Shown here: piece by piece, positions 43,876 through 53,803 of the stretch
Position numbering within the stretch: the stretch's first letter is position 1
How the letters are laid out: every line of letters starts with the position of its first letter
Assembly (NCBI GenBank): GCA_030017655.1
Contig: JASEIM010000001.1
Location: 170,134-234,133, forward strand
Length of the DNA stretch: 64,000 nt
Source: Methanobacterium sp.
Lineage (GTDB): Archaea > Methanobacteriota > Methanobacteria > Methanobacteriales > Methanobacteriaceae
Direction: 5' to 3'
Translations under genes and position numbers: made by a program
The notes under the pieces: generated by a model
What the model was told of the DNA's origin: nothing
Database searches by the model: none
The model's input: only the letters and a program-made list of their open reading frames with translations

Positions 43876-45894
43876 TTATTTTCCTCCTACTTTTGTAAGC
43901 TTTCTTTTTGTACGGAAAGGCCTAAATTTAGAACTTCCGCCTATGTAAAATTGACTGAAAAATTCAACATAATGTAAACGAAGCGAATTGATAAATGCTC
44001 CGAGGGTCTGGAATCCACCGTTAGCGATGTGTCCACCTATAAATACTATTGGCGCTATGATAAATCCAACATAAGGAATCATATCACCTACAAGGCCTGT
44101 AAGTATATTCACTGTGGTTGCAATACCTCCAGTTGCTAAACAGAGTGCTAATAACCTTGCATATGATAATATTGTTCCTAAAAATCCGGATATATCCATA
44201 AGTCCAAAGGCACCGTTAAAGTATAATAATATAACAAATGCCACTGCAATTATTGCACCTCCAGCATAGAGCATAAGGGAACCCATGCCCAGCATGTAAC
44301 TGGCGGCTAAAAGACCAACCCCAACAAGCATAATCAACCATACAATCTGTGAACCTAAAGCTTCACCGTATTCTCCCCGGTTAATATTGTTGTAAGCTCC
44401 GATGATTAATCCTATGATTGTGTATATTATACCAACAATTAAAGCCCATATCAATATATTCTGAGGGAAAGCGAATGAGTTAACAGCTGCTATGGTTGTT
44501 GGAACTACTCCACTTGGATCTCCCAAGAACCATCTTGGATATAAATCCCCTATTACACTGTTGGTGATTAAACCGAGTATAATGGCCCATACACCACAGG
44601 CAACAAGTATAATACCTAAATTACGCATTAATTTGTTTACTTTACCTAATCCAAAGACCAGGGCTAAACCAACAAGTGCATCTGCCAGACCATAACCGGC
44701 ATCTGTAAGACAGAAACCAAAGAAAAATGGAAATACCAGGGCAACTAAAATTGTTGGATCTATTTCCTTATAACTTGGTGAAGAATACATCTCCACGAAG
44801 AGCTGGTATGGTTTAGCAAAACGAGGGTTGTCCAGATGGACAGGAATATTGTCTCCATCTTTTGGATCTGTGACTTCAATAATTGAGTGACCTTTACTGG
44901 ATTCCTTAATTGTTTCAAGTGCTTTATCTAATTTTTTAGCTGGAACCCATGCTTCAAACATAATTGTTTTTTCTGTTTCTCCAAAGGAAGAAAATATTTC
45001 ATTTCGATCCTTTTCTATTTCAAGCTGTTCTTTTAATACAAGAAGGTCTTCCTTCCATTTTACTGCAATATCTGCCAAATCAGATAATAAACGTTCTTTT
45101 TCAGCTTCTATTTCATTTATTCTGGACTCAGAATTTCTGATTATTGCATCTGGTTTCCCAGAAAGTCCAGAAGTGTCATATAAATCAAATTCTGACTTTC
45201 TAAGAAGTGCTGAAACATTGCTACCATATTCTTTCAGTGTTAAAATAATCAGTATTTTTCCAGTTTCTTTTTTTTCAGTTATTTCGCTGCGTTCTAATAT
45301 AACAATTTTGTCTGTTATTTCATTAACATCTTTCTTGAAGTTTTCAAATGTTTCAACAGGCATTCTTCCAGCTATTGCAGAAATATAACGCGTATCTTCT
45401 AAATCTTTAAGATCAATATCAAAATTTTTAAGTTTATTGGCAATATTAAGAGCGTTATTAAGCCCATTTTTTTCTATATCGAGGGCGGTTAACTTTTCAT
45501 CAATAGCTCCTGTTTTCTCTTCCACTTCTCCAAGAATGGATTCTGCACGCTCAATTAGAGCTTCCGCATTTAGATGTTCTATTTCTCTTTTTTCGGGTAC
45601 TTTTGGATTTATCAAGCCCATAACACTTTTTAGAATACCTGCATCTTTTCTTTCTGCAGATTTTAAGAAATCAATAATTCCGGAGGTCTTCATCTGAAGG
45701 GAAGAAATTTTACCTGTATAGGCTGTAGCTTTTGACGGCTTTAAAATTTGTTTCCATTCAATATCCTGTTGAATACGTTCGGATATGTCCTGGATCTGTA
45801 CAATTCCCTCTTCATGAAGAGCACTTACTACAGAATTAGAGTAGGCATCTAAAGTGAGTATGTTAAGCTTTTTCATCCTCGCTGGCATAAACAT
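43876..45894 (-). CDS. atpI: A-type ATP synthase subunit I (a subunit, ion channel)
   Basis: 672 residues: a cytoplasmic half (about 1-370) that contacts the peripheral stalks and a membrane half with seven or eight helices. The segment SYARLLALCLATGGIA carries the essential Arg facing the ring, and HIANGGFQTLGAFINSLRLHYVEFFSQFY is typical for the last helix. It forms the ion half-channels. The ATG follows AAAGTGAT. Confidence 0.95.
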   Translation of the reverse strand: MFMPARMKKLNILTLDAYSNSVVSALHEEGIVQIQDISERIQQDIEWKQILKPSKATAYTGKISSLQMKTSGIIDFLKSAERKDAGILKSVMGLINPKVPEKREIEHLNAEALIERAESILGEVEEKTGAIDEKLTALDIEKNGLNNALNIANKLKNFDIDLKDLEDTRYISAIAGRMPVETFENFKKDVNEITDKIVILERSEITEKKETGKILIILTLKEYGSNVSALLRKSEFDLYDTSGLSGKPDAIIRNSESRINEIEAEKERLLSDLADIAVKWKEDLLVLKEQLEIEKDRNEIFSSFGETEKTIMFEAWVPAKKLDKALETIKESSKGHSIIEVTDPKDGDNIPVHLDNPRFAKPYQLFVEMYSSPSYKEIDPTILVALVFPFFFGFCLTDAGYGLADALVGLALVFGLGKVNKLMRNLGIILVACGVWAIILGLITNSVIGDLYPRWFLGDPSGVVPTTIAAVNSFAFPQNILIWALIVGIIYTIIGLIIGAYNNINRGEYGEALGSQIVWLIMLVGVGLLAASYMLGMGSLMLYAGGAIIAVAFVILLYFNGAFGLMDISGFLGTILSYARLLALCLATGGIATTVNILTGLVGDMIPYVGFIIAPIVFIGGHIANGGFQTLGAFINSLRLHYVEFFSQFYIGGSSKFRPFRTKRKLTKVGGK

Positions 45895-45931
45895 AGTATC
45901 ACTTTCTTTTAACTAACGAAAAAATCAGTAT

Positions 45932-46246
45932 TTACAGTACATTTTTAACTATAATATCTACAGCTTCATCAATTTTACCTTTAGCCTTATTTTCAGTACT
46001 TTTAATATTTTCGTCAGCTTGATTTGATATTTTCATCGCGTCTTTTTTAGCATCATCTTCGGCTTTGGCTATAATTGTATCTGCTTCTTCATATGCTTCT
46101 CCTTTAGCACTTTCAATGATCTTCTTTGACTTTTCTCTAGCTTCTTCAATCATTTCAGCTGATTGTTTCTCTGCATCCTCTATTAGTTTATCAGCATCAT
46201 TTTCTGCCTTTTTAATTGTTGTAATAGCTTCTGATATCGACATCAT
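45932..46246 (-). CDS. atpH: A-type ATP synthase subunit H (peripheral stalk)
   Basis: 104 residues, a single coiled coil rich in Glu, Lys and Ala with hendecad-like spacing, as in AhaH, which pairs with subunit E. GGTGAT lies five bases before ATG-ATG; either Met may start. As first gene of the operon it is preceded by 79 bases with an AT-rich, TATA-like stretch on the minus strand (near 46285-46300). The upstream citryl-CoA lyase gene is on the same strand, so read-through is also possible. Confidence 0.85.
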   Translation of the reverse strand: MMSISEAITTIKKAENDADKLIEDAEKQSAEMIEEAREKSKKIIESAKGEAYEEADTIIAKAEDDAKKDAMKISNQADENIKSTENKAKGKIDEAVDIIVKNVL

Positions 46247-46325
46247 TTTGAATCACCATGATTATCAAAACTCTATTTAAGATTATATTTATCTTTTACT
46301 ATTTAATTTTTGAAATGATTTTATA

Positions 46326-47147
46326 TCATTTCTTATTATGAGGTATTACTTTTTGCTGGTCAATTCCATCATAATAAATGTCTTCTATGTCGAATAATTT
46401 CCTGAAGGGTGCTTCACGAGTCTTTTCTTCATGTACATGGGCAATAATGGCCGGAAGTCTTCCAATCATGAATATGCCGGTTCCAATACTCCAATCAAAG
46501 CCCATATCTGAGAGTATACCTGCATTTGCACCATCTATATTCATTCTAATTCCTTTTTTTTCAAGTAAAATACTTTGAATAGAAAGAGCAAGTTCCGTAT
46601 GTATCTTGGAACATTCATACTTTTTTGCAAGCTCCAGAAGTTTAGGGGCTCGCGGATCTTCATCATGATATCTATGTCCAAATCCAGGTATCTTATTTCC
46701 ACTTTCTAAGAATTGTTCAACTATTTCGGAAGCAGCAGTTTCTATATCGCCATCAGATCTTTTTACTCCTTCTTGTAGTAGTTTCATTGTACTTTCAATG
46801 GCTCCAGCATGATTTTTACCAAATGCAAGAAGTCCTCCAGACACACAAGCATGCATAGGAGATCCAGCAGATGCCATAAGTCGAGCTGCTTGAGTACTCG
46901 GAGGTGTGACTCCATGATCACAAAATGAAATTAAAACAGATTCAAGCATTTTTGACTCATTTTTAGCAGGTATTTCGCCTTTTATAAGCAAATAAACCAT
47001 TTCTGGGAATGATATATTTCCTATAAGTTCTTCTTGTGCATATCCTCTTGTTGTAAGTTTATTTGGCTCTACTCGGGTAATTCCTGTTTTCCATTTAGGA
47101 TTACTCAGTTTAAGCATGTTTTCTATTGTTTCTCTTCCTATTGCCAT
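46326..47147 (-). CDS. citryl-CoA lyase / short citrate-synthase-like enzyme
   Basis: 273 residues, shorter than citrate synthase (about 370-430). The catalytic His in GKNHAGAIEST, the second His in KIPGFGHRYHDEDPRAPKL and an Asp in NIDGANAGI are in the expected order, and the closing FMIGRLPAIIAHVHEE is typical of the citryl-CoA lyase group. The enzyme makes or splits citryl-CoA-like esters. GGAGTGAT, overlapping the previous stop, precedes the ATG. It is last of four genes and may act with the fumarase and PrpD products on a tricarboxylate. Confidence 0.78.
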   Translation of the reverse strand: MAIGRETIENMLKLSNPKWKTGITRVEPNKLTTRGYAQEELIGNISFPEMVYLLIKGEIPAKNESKMLESVLISFCDHGVTPPSTQAARLMASAGSPMHACVSGGLLAFGKNHAGAIESTMKLLQEGVKRSDGDIETAASEIVEQFLESGNKIPGFGHRYHDEDPRAPKLLELAKKYECSKIHTELALSIQSILLEKKGIRMNIDGANAGILSDMGFDWSIGTGIFMIGRLPAIIAHVHEEKTREAPFRKLFDIEDIYYDGIDQQKVIPHNKK

Positions 47148-47153
47148 GATACA

Positions 47154-48014
47154 TCACTCCAGAATTGAGGAAGGGAGGAATACTGACGATCTTCTTGGTT
47201 CTACTGAGCAGCAGGGCCTCATAGATAAAATTCTAACACCGCTTGCTCGTTGTGGCCCAATTTTTACAAAAGATCCAAGTGCAGTAACAGAACCACCTAT
47301 TCCAAGTGTTCCTATTTCCGTATCATTCAATGATTCTGTTATTTCCTCTTCTATTTCGGACTGTTGGTTTAAATTTCCATGTGCCATTGCATTTAACATC
47401 AATGACGAAGCTTCAAAATGAGTTCTACCGATGCCTACAGCAGGGATGCATGGTGTGCATCCAAGCATCTTGACCTCTGATCTCATCCATGTTTTAACTT
47501 CATTAAATACTTTTCTATTATTTCTCTTATGGAAAACTCTATAAGTGGAAGCCCTAATCTCTGGGCCACCTCCTAACATTAAAACATGAATATTCACACC
47601 ATTTCTTTCAGTTTTATCAATTATGAAGGAAGGAGGAACCAGTTTTCCAGGATCATCATACAGGCCTTTACTTTGTTCTATCCGCTCAATACTATTTCCC
47701 TGAACAGCCATCGGTCTTGCGGGGAGTTTTTGAAGGCCTTTTTCAATACCAAGTTTTATATCTCCAAAAAAGTTTCCAGGTAGTTTTATATCTTCTCCAA
47801 TTTCCACAAGAACATGGGGGATCCCTGTATCATCGCAGAGAGGAAATTTTTTTTCTTGTGCTATTTTAGCATTTTCTATTAAAAGTTCAAGCATCCAGGA
47901 AGCATTTTCATTGGTTTCCATCGATAAAGCTCGTTTATATGCATCGAACTGGTCTTTTCTAAAGGTTGTACTGGCTTCAATTACTGCATTCTCAATTAAT
48001 TTTGATATTTCCAT
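47154..48014 (-). CDS. class I fumarate hydratase, alpha subunit
   Basis: 286 residues. Class I fumarase/tartrate dehydratase alpha domain with cluster cysteines in FPLCDDTGIP, MLGCTPCIPAVG and MRPCCSVEPRR, and the GIGRTHFEASSLM segment. It hydrates fumarate or a related dicarboxylate with an oxygen-sensitive 4Fe-4S cluster. The beta subunit is not in this window and must be elsewhere if the enzyme is a fumarase. ATG 48014 follows GGGAGTG. Position between citryl-CoA lyase and PrpD genes leaves room for another substrate, such as a methylated analogue. Confidence 0.85.
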   Translation of the reverse strand: MEISKLIENAVIEASTTFRKDQFDAYKRALSMETNENASWMLELLIENAKIAQEKKFPLCDDTGIPHVLVEIGEDIKLPGNFFGDIKLGIEKGLQKLPARPMAVQGNSIERIEQSKGLYDDPGKLVPPSFIIDKTERNGVNIHVLMLGGGPEIRASTYRVFHKRNNRKVFNEVKTWMRSEVKMLGCTPCIPAVGIGRTHFEASSLMLNAMAHGNLNQQSEIEEEITESLNDTEIGTLGIGGSVTALGSFVKIGPQRASGVRILSMRPCCSVEPRRSSVFLPSSILE

Positions 48015-48041
48015 CAATACACTCCCTAAATCTTAATAAAT

Positions 48042-48938
48042 CTATTTTGGTATGGCTAAATCAGAGGCACCTCTTTTTGACATTACAGCATCATCATAAT
48101 ATCTATTTATCATGTTTTGAACAAGAGAAACCTGTCTTATACGTTCTTCAGCCTGTTTTTCTGTTGTATCCCATCCATGATGCCCAGCTACTGCACCGCC
48201 TGTTTTAAGATAAACAGGTGCAGCATACTTTATAATATCTGGAACTTCATAATGTCGTATAAATCCACCGGATGACTTGGGATTTTCAGTATGTAAATCA
48301 ATAGAAATGTTTATGGCGTTCCTTATCGATGCAATCATAGGTATTTGAAGATCTCTAACAGGATTAAATGAATCCGCTCCTATTTCTTCCAGTAACATTG
48401 CAGATGCGGGATTGCCATGCCCTGTATGGGCAGATACTTTAAAATGGATATCTTCCGGAATTTCACCTTCTTCACGCATTTTTCCAAGCGTCCAGAGAAG
48501 TCCTTCGTCATATACCACAATTCCTCTAATACCAAGATCAGCAGCCCTTCTAACTTCTTCTATTCCATATACAAGGTTATCATATCCTCTTAACCTGTAT
48601 CCTATTCTTTTACCCTCTTCAGTTCTTGCAGATGCGCTTGTATCATAGGTTGCACGGGGTCCAACACTTAAGAATAGTTCTATTTTTGCATCCTTTGCAA
48701 TATCGGCCATTTTTAATATTTCAGAGTCGGTTAAAAGCATTATTCCCTTTGTCTGGGTTACTCTGTGAACTTCTACTTCATATTTATCTGTAGCTTCAAT
48801 TAAAGCCCTCATTGCGCCGGGTTTCTGTATTCCCGGAACTTCGAATCGATATTGACAATTATCTGGAAATCTCTTTTTAGATTGTTTTAAATTATCATTT
48901 TCTATTCCTATGGTTTTAAGAAATTCGCTGGTTCTCAT
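48042..48938 (-). CDS. TIM-barrel protein, U32-peptidase-like, unknown reaction
   Basis: 298 residues with alternating strands and helices and several barrel-end motifs: LFLSVGPRATYDTSA, GIRGIVVYDEGLLW, HFKVSAHTGHGNPASAMLLEEIGADSFN, INISIDLHTENP and VYLKTGGAVAGHHGW. The overall pattern resembles the barrel of U32-type proteins, without their cysteines. Conserved His, Asp and Glu at strand ends suggest a metal site. GGTGAT, which overlaps the PrpD end, precedes the ATG. It lies between fumarase and PrpD genes, so it may catalyse one step of the same pathway. Confidence 0.6.
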   Translation of the reverse strand: MRTSEFLKTIGIENDNLKQSKKRFPDNCQYRFEVPGIQKPGAMRALIEATDKYEVEVHRVTQTKGIMLLTDSEILKMADIAKDAKIELFLSVGPRATYDTSASARTEEGKRIGYRLRGYDNLVYGIEEVRRAADLGIRGIVVYDEGLLWTLGKMREEGEIPEDIHFKVSAHTGHGNPASAMLLEEIGADSFNPVRDLQIPMIASIRNAINISIDLHTENPKSSGGFIRHYEVPDIIKYAAPVYLKTGGAVAGHHGWDTTEKQAEERIRQVSLVQNMINRYYDDAVMSKRGASDLAIPK

Positions 48939-50273
48939 TTAATCACCGTGACCCTTAAATTTATTATTAATCATTATAATTAAATCTTTAACGTTATAAT
49001 CTTCCAGATTATCTATTATTGATAAAACATCCATATTCAAATCAGGATTTAAATCATAAAATTTTTTAACCAGTTCATATTTGGTAAACTGGTTTTCTGG
49101 TTCTCCTTTTGGTAAATCAACCCTTTCGGTATAGAATTCTTCACCTGTGTTAATTGTTACTATTGATGATCTTCTGGCAGGGTACAGTTCATCCAGATCA
49201 TCGTTGCATTCAATGACAACTTTACTTGAAATATCTGCTATATCATCACTAATTTTAAGGTTATCAAGACTTAATTCTCTGTTTTTGATTGTAATTGCAA
49301 GACTAATGGGTAAACTCTGCCTGATTGCCTCTACAGTTTCTGGATTATACTCATCATGATTTGCAGCTATTTTATAAGTTTTAACCAGTATCTTCTGGAT
49401 ATCATCGGTCTTTAAATCATTTTTATCTAAAATATTTAAAACAGCATCGATTGTAGAATGCAGATGTCTGCATACGGGATATCTTTTAAAGTACACATTT
49501 AAAATATGGAAATTTCCAATATCTACTTTTTTATCCTTAAGGCTTAAATCAGCCATTGCAGATAAGAATCCCTCTTCTCCATCAATTATGGTTTTTGCAC
49601 CTGTAAAACCTTCTTTTGCAAGAAGAGCTGATAAAACACCTGATTGCGCTGCTTTTCCGGCATGCAAGTGTTTACCCATTGATCCAGCATGATCTGATTC
49701 TAATAGGCCGCTGGACTGTGTCCCTGCAAGTCCAAGGGCATTCAGTGTCTCTTCATAGCTTAGATTTAAAGCTTTACATGCAGCAGCTGCGGCTCCAAAT
49801 GTTCCGCAGGTCCCTGTGCTATGGAATCCCTTATTTCGGTGTTCTGGATTAACAAGTATCCCCAGTGAAATTGCAATTTCATAACCCGCAACAATTGAAA
49901 CTATAAGGTCTTTTCCAGTTTTATTTTCTGCCTCACACAGCGCTAAAGCTGCAGAAATTACACAGGCACCAGGATGAAGCTGTGCAATTCTATGCCCATC
50001 ATCTAAATCAAGAGAATGGGCTGAAATACCATTTAAAAGGGCAGAACCCATAGCACTAGTTCGTTCTCCATTAATTATTGAAGGCTCATCATTTTCTTTT
50101 ATGATATGGTTTACAACTTTTGCACTTTCAGTTTTTGATCCTCTTAATGTAACGCTTAAAAAGTCTAAAAGACAGAGCTTCGCTTGATCTATAACTTTTT
50201 CGGGCAAATCTTCATACTGAATGGAAACTATAAACTCTGCAAATTTTTCTGTAATCATTAATCGTACATTCAT
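48939..50273 (-). CDS. MmgE/PrpD-family dehydratase or decarboxylase
   Basis: 444 residues. Family landmarks: LLDFLSVTLRGSKTE, the catalytic-region ISAHSLDLDDGHR, HPGACVISAALAL, GFHSTGTCGTFGAAAAACKAL and HAGKAAQSGVLSALLAKEGFTG. It includes 2-methylcitrate dehydratase, aconitate decarboxylase and other enzymes that take water or CO2 from tricarboxylates. Substrate not decidable here. No ribosome-binding site is seen before the ATG, so the mRNA may be leaderless. It is first in a four-gene run on the minus strand. Confidence 0.85.
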   Translation of the reverse strand: MNVRLMITEKFAEFIVSIQYEDLPEKVIDQAKLCLLDFLSVTLRGSKTESAKVVNHIIKENDEPSIINGERTSAMGSALLNGISAHSLDLDDGHRIAQLHPGACVISAALALCEAENKTGKDLIVSIVAGYEIAISLGILVNPEHRNKGFHSTGTCGTFGAAAAACKALNLSYEETLNALGLAGTQSSGLLESDHAGSMGKHLHAGKAAQSGVLSALLAKEGFTGAKTIIDGEEGFLSAMADLSLKDKKVDIGNFHILNVYFKRYPVCRHLHSTIDAVLNILDKNDLKTDDIQKILVKTYKIAANHDEYNPETVEAIRQSLPISLAITIKNRELSLDNLKISDDIADISSKVVIECNDDLDELYPARRSSIVTINTGEEFYTERVDLPKGEPENQFTKYELVKKFYDLNPDLNMDVLSIIDNLEDYNVKDLIIMINNKFKGHGD

Positions 50274-50523
50274 TGTATATAGGATATATTTTTTGATCCC
50301 AAAGATAAATAATAAATGAAGAATTAATTGATTTAATCTAGATAAATGCTTATTTAATGGAATTTTTATTAATGAAACTTTAAAGCTTTGAAAGAATAAG
50401 TTTTAATAATGAAAATAATGCAAAGTCAGTGAGGCCGCTTACTGAGAAGAGATGAAAAACATAAAAAAAACATGAAGTTGGATATGGGAATTAGCAGAAA
50501 GAAAAATTGATTTAAATAAGATC

Positions 50524-51783
50524 TCATTTCATTCTAACAAGCTGCTTACTCAGATGTCTTCTTGCAGATGGTGGAACTTCATAAAAACCTTTCTGAATAT
50601 CTCTTTTAATTTCAACGGTATTTTTAATCCCATCTCGAAGTTTTGCACCACATTTAATACATTTAAAGCCTTTTCCACTTCCGGCAGATTTCATTCTTTT
50701 CCCGCATTCACAGATTGGATTTTGAGTTTTGTAAATCTTTGCAAGCTCTAAAATTTCCATTTTTTCTATATTCAATGTTTCTTTTTCTCCTATCCCGCCA
50801 TAAACTCGTAATTTATCTCCAGGAGCTAATTTTCTCACTATTTCTCTAAATTCTTTGGTGGGTTCATATGCTGCACATGGAATTTCACCAGAATCATCTT
50901 CCAGTATAAATATTACATGTCCCCCTTCTCGAGTGAAAGGAAAATCTTTCACAGTCCCGTCTATAATGTAGCATTTAAACTGCTCTAAATCTGAAATTTT
51001 ATGGGCTTTTAAAAGATGCATGTCTGTATGCTGATTTGTTTCAAAAACTGCTACTTTTTCAATTGCTTCATTCACCATAACGATTTCTTTTGCATCTTCA
51101 ACAGCTTTCGGACTTTCGCCCCGTATTCCGTAGAGTATGGGGCATGGAGTATGCGGTTCTATTGCAATATAACCATTATCACCATCTACATTGTCGAAAG
51201 TGTCTGGATATGTCTTTTTATTCATTTCAAATACCGAAGTATAATCTATTTTCCTTGGAGTGCCGTAGTTTTCTGGCATTCTGTATGCAAGAAGTTCATA
51301 GGTCTTATCATCATCAGGACAGCCTATTGCTGCAAGGGCGCCAATAATGCCTCTGCCTTTTTTAAATTTAAAATATTCGGCCCCAATTTCATCTGCAAAC
51401 CGCTGAGCATCATCAATAGATATGATACTTCTTATGGCTCTAAAAGAATATGATTTTAGCTCTTCTGTGATTTTGCCGCTGTAAAAAACAACGCCAGGGT
51501 TGGTTCTTTCATCTTCAAGTTCTGAAAGTTCTTCTACATTTTTTAATACTATTTCTTTAACTTTTTTGATGTCATTTTCAGATTTAAGTTTTAATTTGAA
51601 GGATAATGCACCGTTTCCCCGTGTCTTAAACCTTGCAAATGGATTTAAACGAATTAAGCGAGGATAACCTGTAACTTTAAAACCAAAATATTTAAGTTCA
51701 TCAATTATTACACTACATATATATGTGGTACACATTCCATCCCGAGAGTCTGTATCATCAATTCCAATATACAATTCATTCAT
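50524..51783 (-). CDS. tiaS: tRNA(Ile2) 2-agmatinylcytidine synthetase
   Basis: 419 residues. N-terminal kinase-like half with LYIGIDDTDSRDGMCTTY and FKTRGNGALSFKL, followed by GRGIIGALAAIG, an OB-fold and a C-terminal zinc ribbon (CECGKRMKSA... CIKCG). TiaS attaches agmatine to C34 of the AUA-decoding tRNA-Ile so it reads AUA and not AUG. ATG 51783 is eight bases after AAGGTGA; the TTG two codons earlier is too close. The divergent neighbour is an archaeal HTH regulator, an order I also recall in M. thermautotrophicus. Confidence 0.95.
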   Translation of the reverse strand: MNELYIGIDDTDSRDGMCTTYICSVIIDELKYFGFKVTGYPRLIRLNPFARFKTRGNGALSFKLKLKSENDIKKVKEIVLKNVEELSELEDERTNPGVVFYSGKITEELKSYSFRAIRSIISIDDAQRFADEIGAEYFKFKKGRGIIGALAAIGCPDDDKTYELLAYRMPENYGTPRKIDYTSVFEMNKKTYPDTFDNVDGDNGYIAIEPHTPCPILYGIRGESPKAVEDAKEIVMVNEAIEKVAVFETNQHTDMHLLKAHKISDLEQFKCYIIDGTVKDFPFTREGGHVIFILEDDSGEIPCAAYEPTKEFREIVRKLAPGDKLRVYGGIGEKETLNIEKMEILELAKIYKTQNPICECGKRMKSAGSGKGFKCIKCGAKLRDGIKNTVEIKRDIQKGFYEVPPSARRHLSKQLVRMK

Positions 51784-51819
51784 TAACAATTCACCTTACA
51801 ATTTAATATGGTGGTCTTT

Positions 51820-52767
51820 ATGCAAAGGGATCATATCTTAAGAGAAATAAGCGAGCTTCTTGCCAACCATAATTTTGAAACTTCTCATATATATGGTAGA
51901 AGTTGTTTTGACATGGCCGCTCGAAAAAGGTTGTTGCTGCTATTACTTAAAGTTTTAATAAATATAGATGGTTTTACAGGTCAGCAGGCAGAAGAAATAA
52001 AGAAAGTAGCAAGCACATTTCTTGCATCCCCTCTCATTGTGGGTCTGAAATCGAAACATGAATATTTAGAAGAGGATGTGGTCTATGAAAGGCATGGAAT
52101 ACCTGTTATTGCTCCTGAAACCCTGCGTAATATGATTACTGAGGAGATCTATCCTGAAGTGTTTGCAGACCGTGGAGGATACTTCGTTCAGGTTGACGGA
52201 GAAGCCATAAAAGAAGCCAGAGAAAGAGAAGAGCTTTCTTTAAAAGAATTAGCTGATAAAGCTCACGTTTCTCGTGAAACTATATACAAATATGAGCATG
52301 GATTAGTAAGGGCATGTCCTGAAACAGTTATAACCCTTGAAAGCATTCTAAATATGAAAATTACTCTTTCTGTTGATATATTCAGGATTCCCGAAGCAGA
52401 AACAACTAATACTCCAGAAAATGCCCCTAAAGAGTTGATGAACCTTGGTTTTAGCCTGATTCCAACTACAAAAACTCCATTTGATGCTCTTGCCACCAAT
52501 GATCCCCAAATAAAGGAGTTAAAAGAGAAAATTGCCATGATAACCAACATGGAAAAAAATAGAAACAAGAAAATTCTGGAAAAAATGGCAATCAATGTTA
52601 AAGACTTATCTGGAGTAACTGGAACTGATGCGGTCTTTATTCTGGAAAATAAGAAATCAATTAGCTGTATTGAGGGCGTTCCTGTTGTTCACAGCTGGGA
52701 AATGGGGGAAATGGACAGCTCAAGAGAATTTTTAAAAATAATTAAAGAGCGGAAGGAGTGCTCCTAA
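51820..52767 (+). CDS. archaeal XRE-type HTH regulator (COG1395 type)
   Basis: 315 residues. An N-terminal domain (about 1-115) of the archaeal family, then an XRE helix-turn-helix at about 130-185 (LSLKELADKAHVSRETIYKYEHG) and a C-terminal domain. The start is the ATG after GGTGG; the ATG at 51808 overlaps that site. A putative transcriptional regulator conserved in euryarchaea; targets unknown. It is divergent from tiaS with a gap of 36 bases. Confidence 0.85.
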   Translation: MQRDHILREISELLANHNFETSHIYGRSCFDMAARKRLLLLLLKVLINIDGFTGQQAEEIKKVASTFLASPLIVGLKSKHEYLEEDVVYERHGIPVIAPETLRNMITEEIYPEVFADRGGYFVQVDGEAIKEAREREELSLKELADKAHVSRETIYKYEHGLVRACPETVITLESILNMKITLSVDIFRIPEAETTNTPENAPKELMNLGFSLIPTTKTPFDALATNDPQIKELKEKIAMITNMEKNRNKKILEKMAINVKDLSGVTGTDAVFILENKKSISCIEGVPVVHSWEMGEMDSSREFLKIIKERKECS

Positions 52768-53046
52768 TAAAGCTCAAAATTTTGATTTTTTTATGTTTTA
52801 TTCCAAAAAAATAATTCTTAATTTATTTTTTTTAAATTTATTTGATTAATTTTTAATTTTAATATCATATTATAATTTATTTGCTTTATTAAATAAGTAT
52901 AAACTCTTTATTGGTTAAATCACTGTTTTTAATTTAATTTGATATCTTACAAAATGGTATTATTAATATTAATTTACTTTTATTTAATACTTAAATAATT
53001 TGAAGAACATATATCATTATTGGAAAAAGCTGTGGAGTGATTTGAT

Positions 53047-53730
53047 ATGAAAAATCTGGTTATTTTCGCAATGATAATGCTGCTTCTAGGGTCTGGTTAT
53101 ATGTATGGGACTAAAATGGCCACGGATATGGGTATAACTAAAATACCAATACTTGAAGATAACGGATATAATAATCTAAAAAGCCATGAATTAGGGAAAG
53201 GAACTTCAAGCATATTTGAAGATCAATATAACTCCATAAATGACTTGTTTAATAAATTTAAAGAGTTAAGGGATTTAATATATAATTATATTTATAAATG
53301 GTTCGATAAAACAGCGCCAGCTTTAACAAATGATACAGATAACTCAGTAAAAGTTATTTCTAAAGAAGAGGCAAAAAGAATAGCCCAGAAATACATAGAA
53401 GAGCCGGAGGCTGTGGCGGGTGAACCATTACTCGTAACAATGGATAAAAAGCTAACTTATATAGTACCTGTCCTGTTAAATGGCGAAAAAGTGGGTGAAA
53501 TTTATATCGATGCTCAAACGGGTGAAAATTTAGGCGGTGCCGGTGGAGTAAAGGATAATGAAACAGAAAATTTAGAAAATAACCAATCAATGGTAGATAT
53601 TAGCTCCATAGAACAACATAATGAATCAAATAAAGAAAATCAAGTAATAACTAATGAATGTGTAAATGAAAATTCAAATAAAGAACCCGATAATGATTCA
53701 AATTATGAAGTATGTAATAATAATAATTAA
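53047..53730 (+). CDS. secreted or membrane-anchored PepSY-domain protein, second copy
   Basis: 227 residues. N-terminal hydrophobic segment (about 3-18), a helical spacer (about 45-90), then one PepSY-like unit at about 100-160: SKEEAKRIAQKYIEEPEA, YIVPVLLNGEKVGEIYIDAQTG, LGGAGGV. The same module ends the protein at 8027-8392. Here it is followed by an acidic, Asn/Glu-rich tail of about 65 residues without cysteine except two near the end. Envelope function likely; GGAGTGAT precedes the ATG. Confidence 0.72.
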   Translation: MKNLVIFAMIMLLLGSGYMYGTKMATDMGITKIPILEDNGYNNLKSHELGKGTSSIFEDQYNSINDLFNKFKELRDLIYNYIYKWFDKTAPALTNDTDNSVKVISKEEAKRIAQKYIEEPEAVAGEPLLVTMDKKLTYIVPVLLNGEKVGEIYIDAQTGENLGGAGGVKDNETENLENNQSMVDISSIEQHNESNKENQVITNECVNENSNKEPDNDSNYEVCNNNN

Positions 53731-53803
53731 TTTTTTGATTTATTTTATTCAATATTATTCAAAACTAATTATGATATTAATTTTTTTAAAGGATTCATAA
53801 GCT

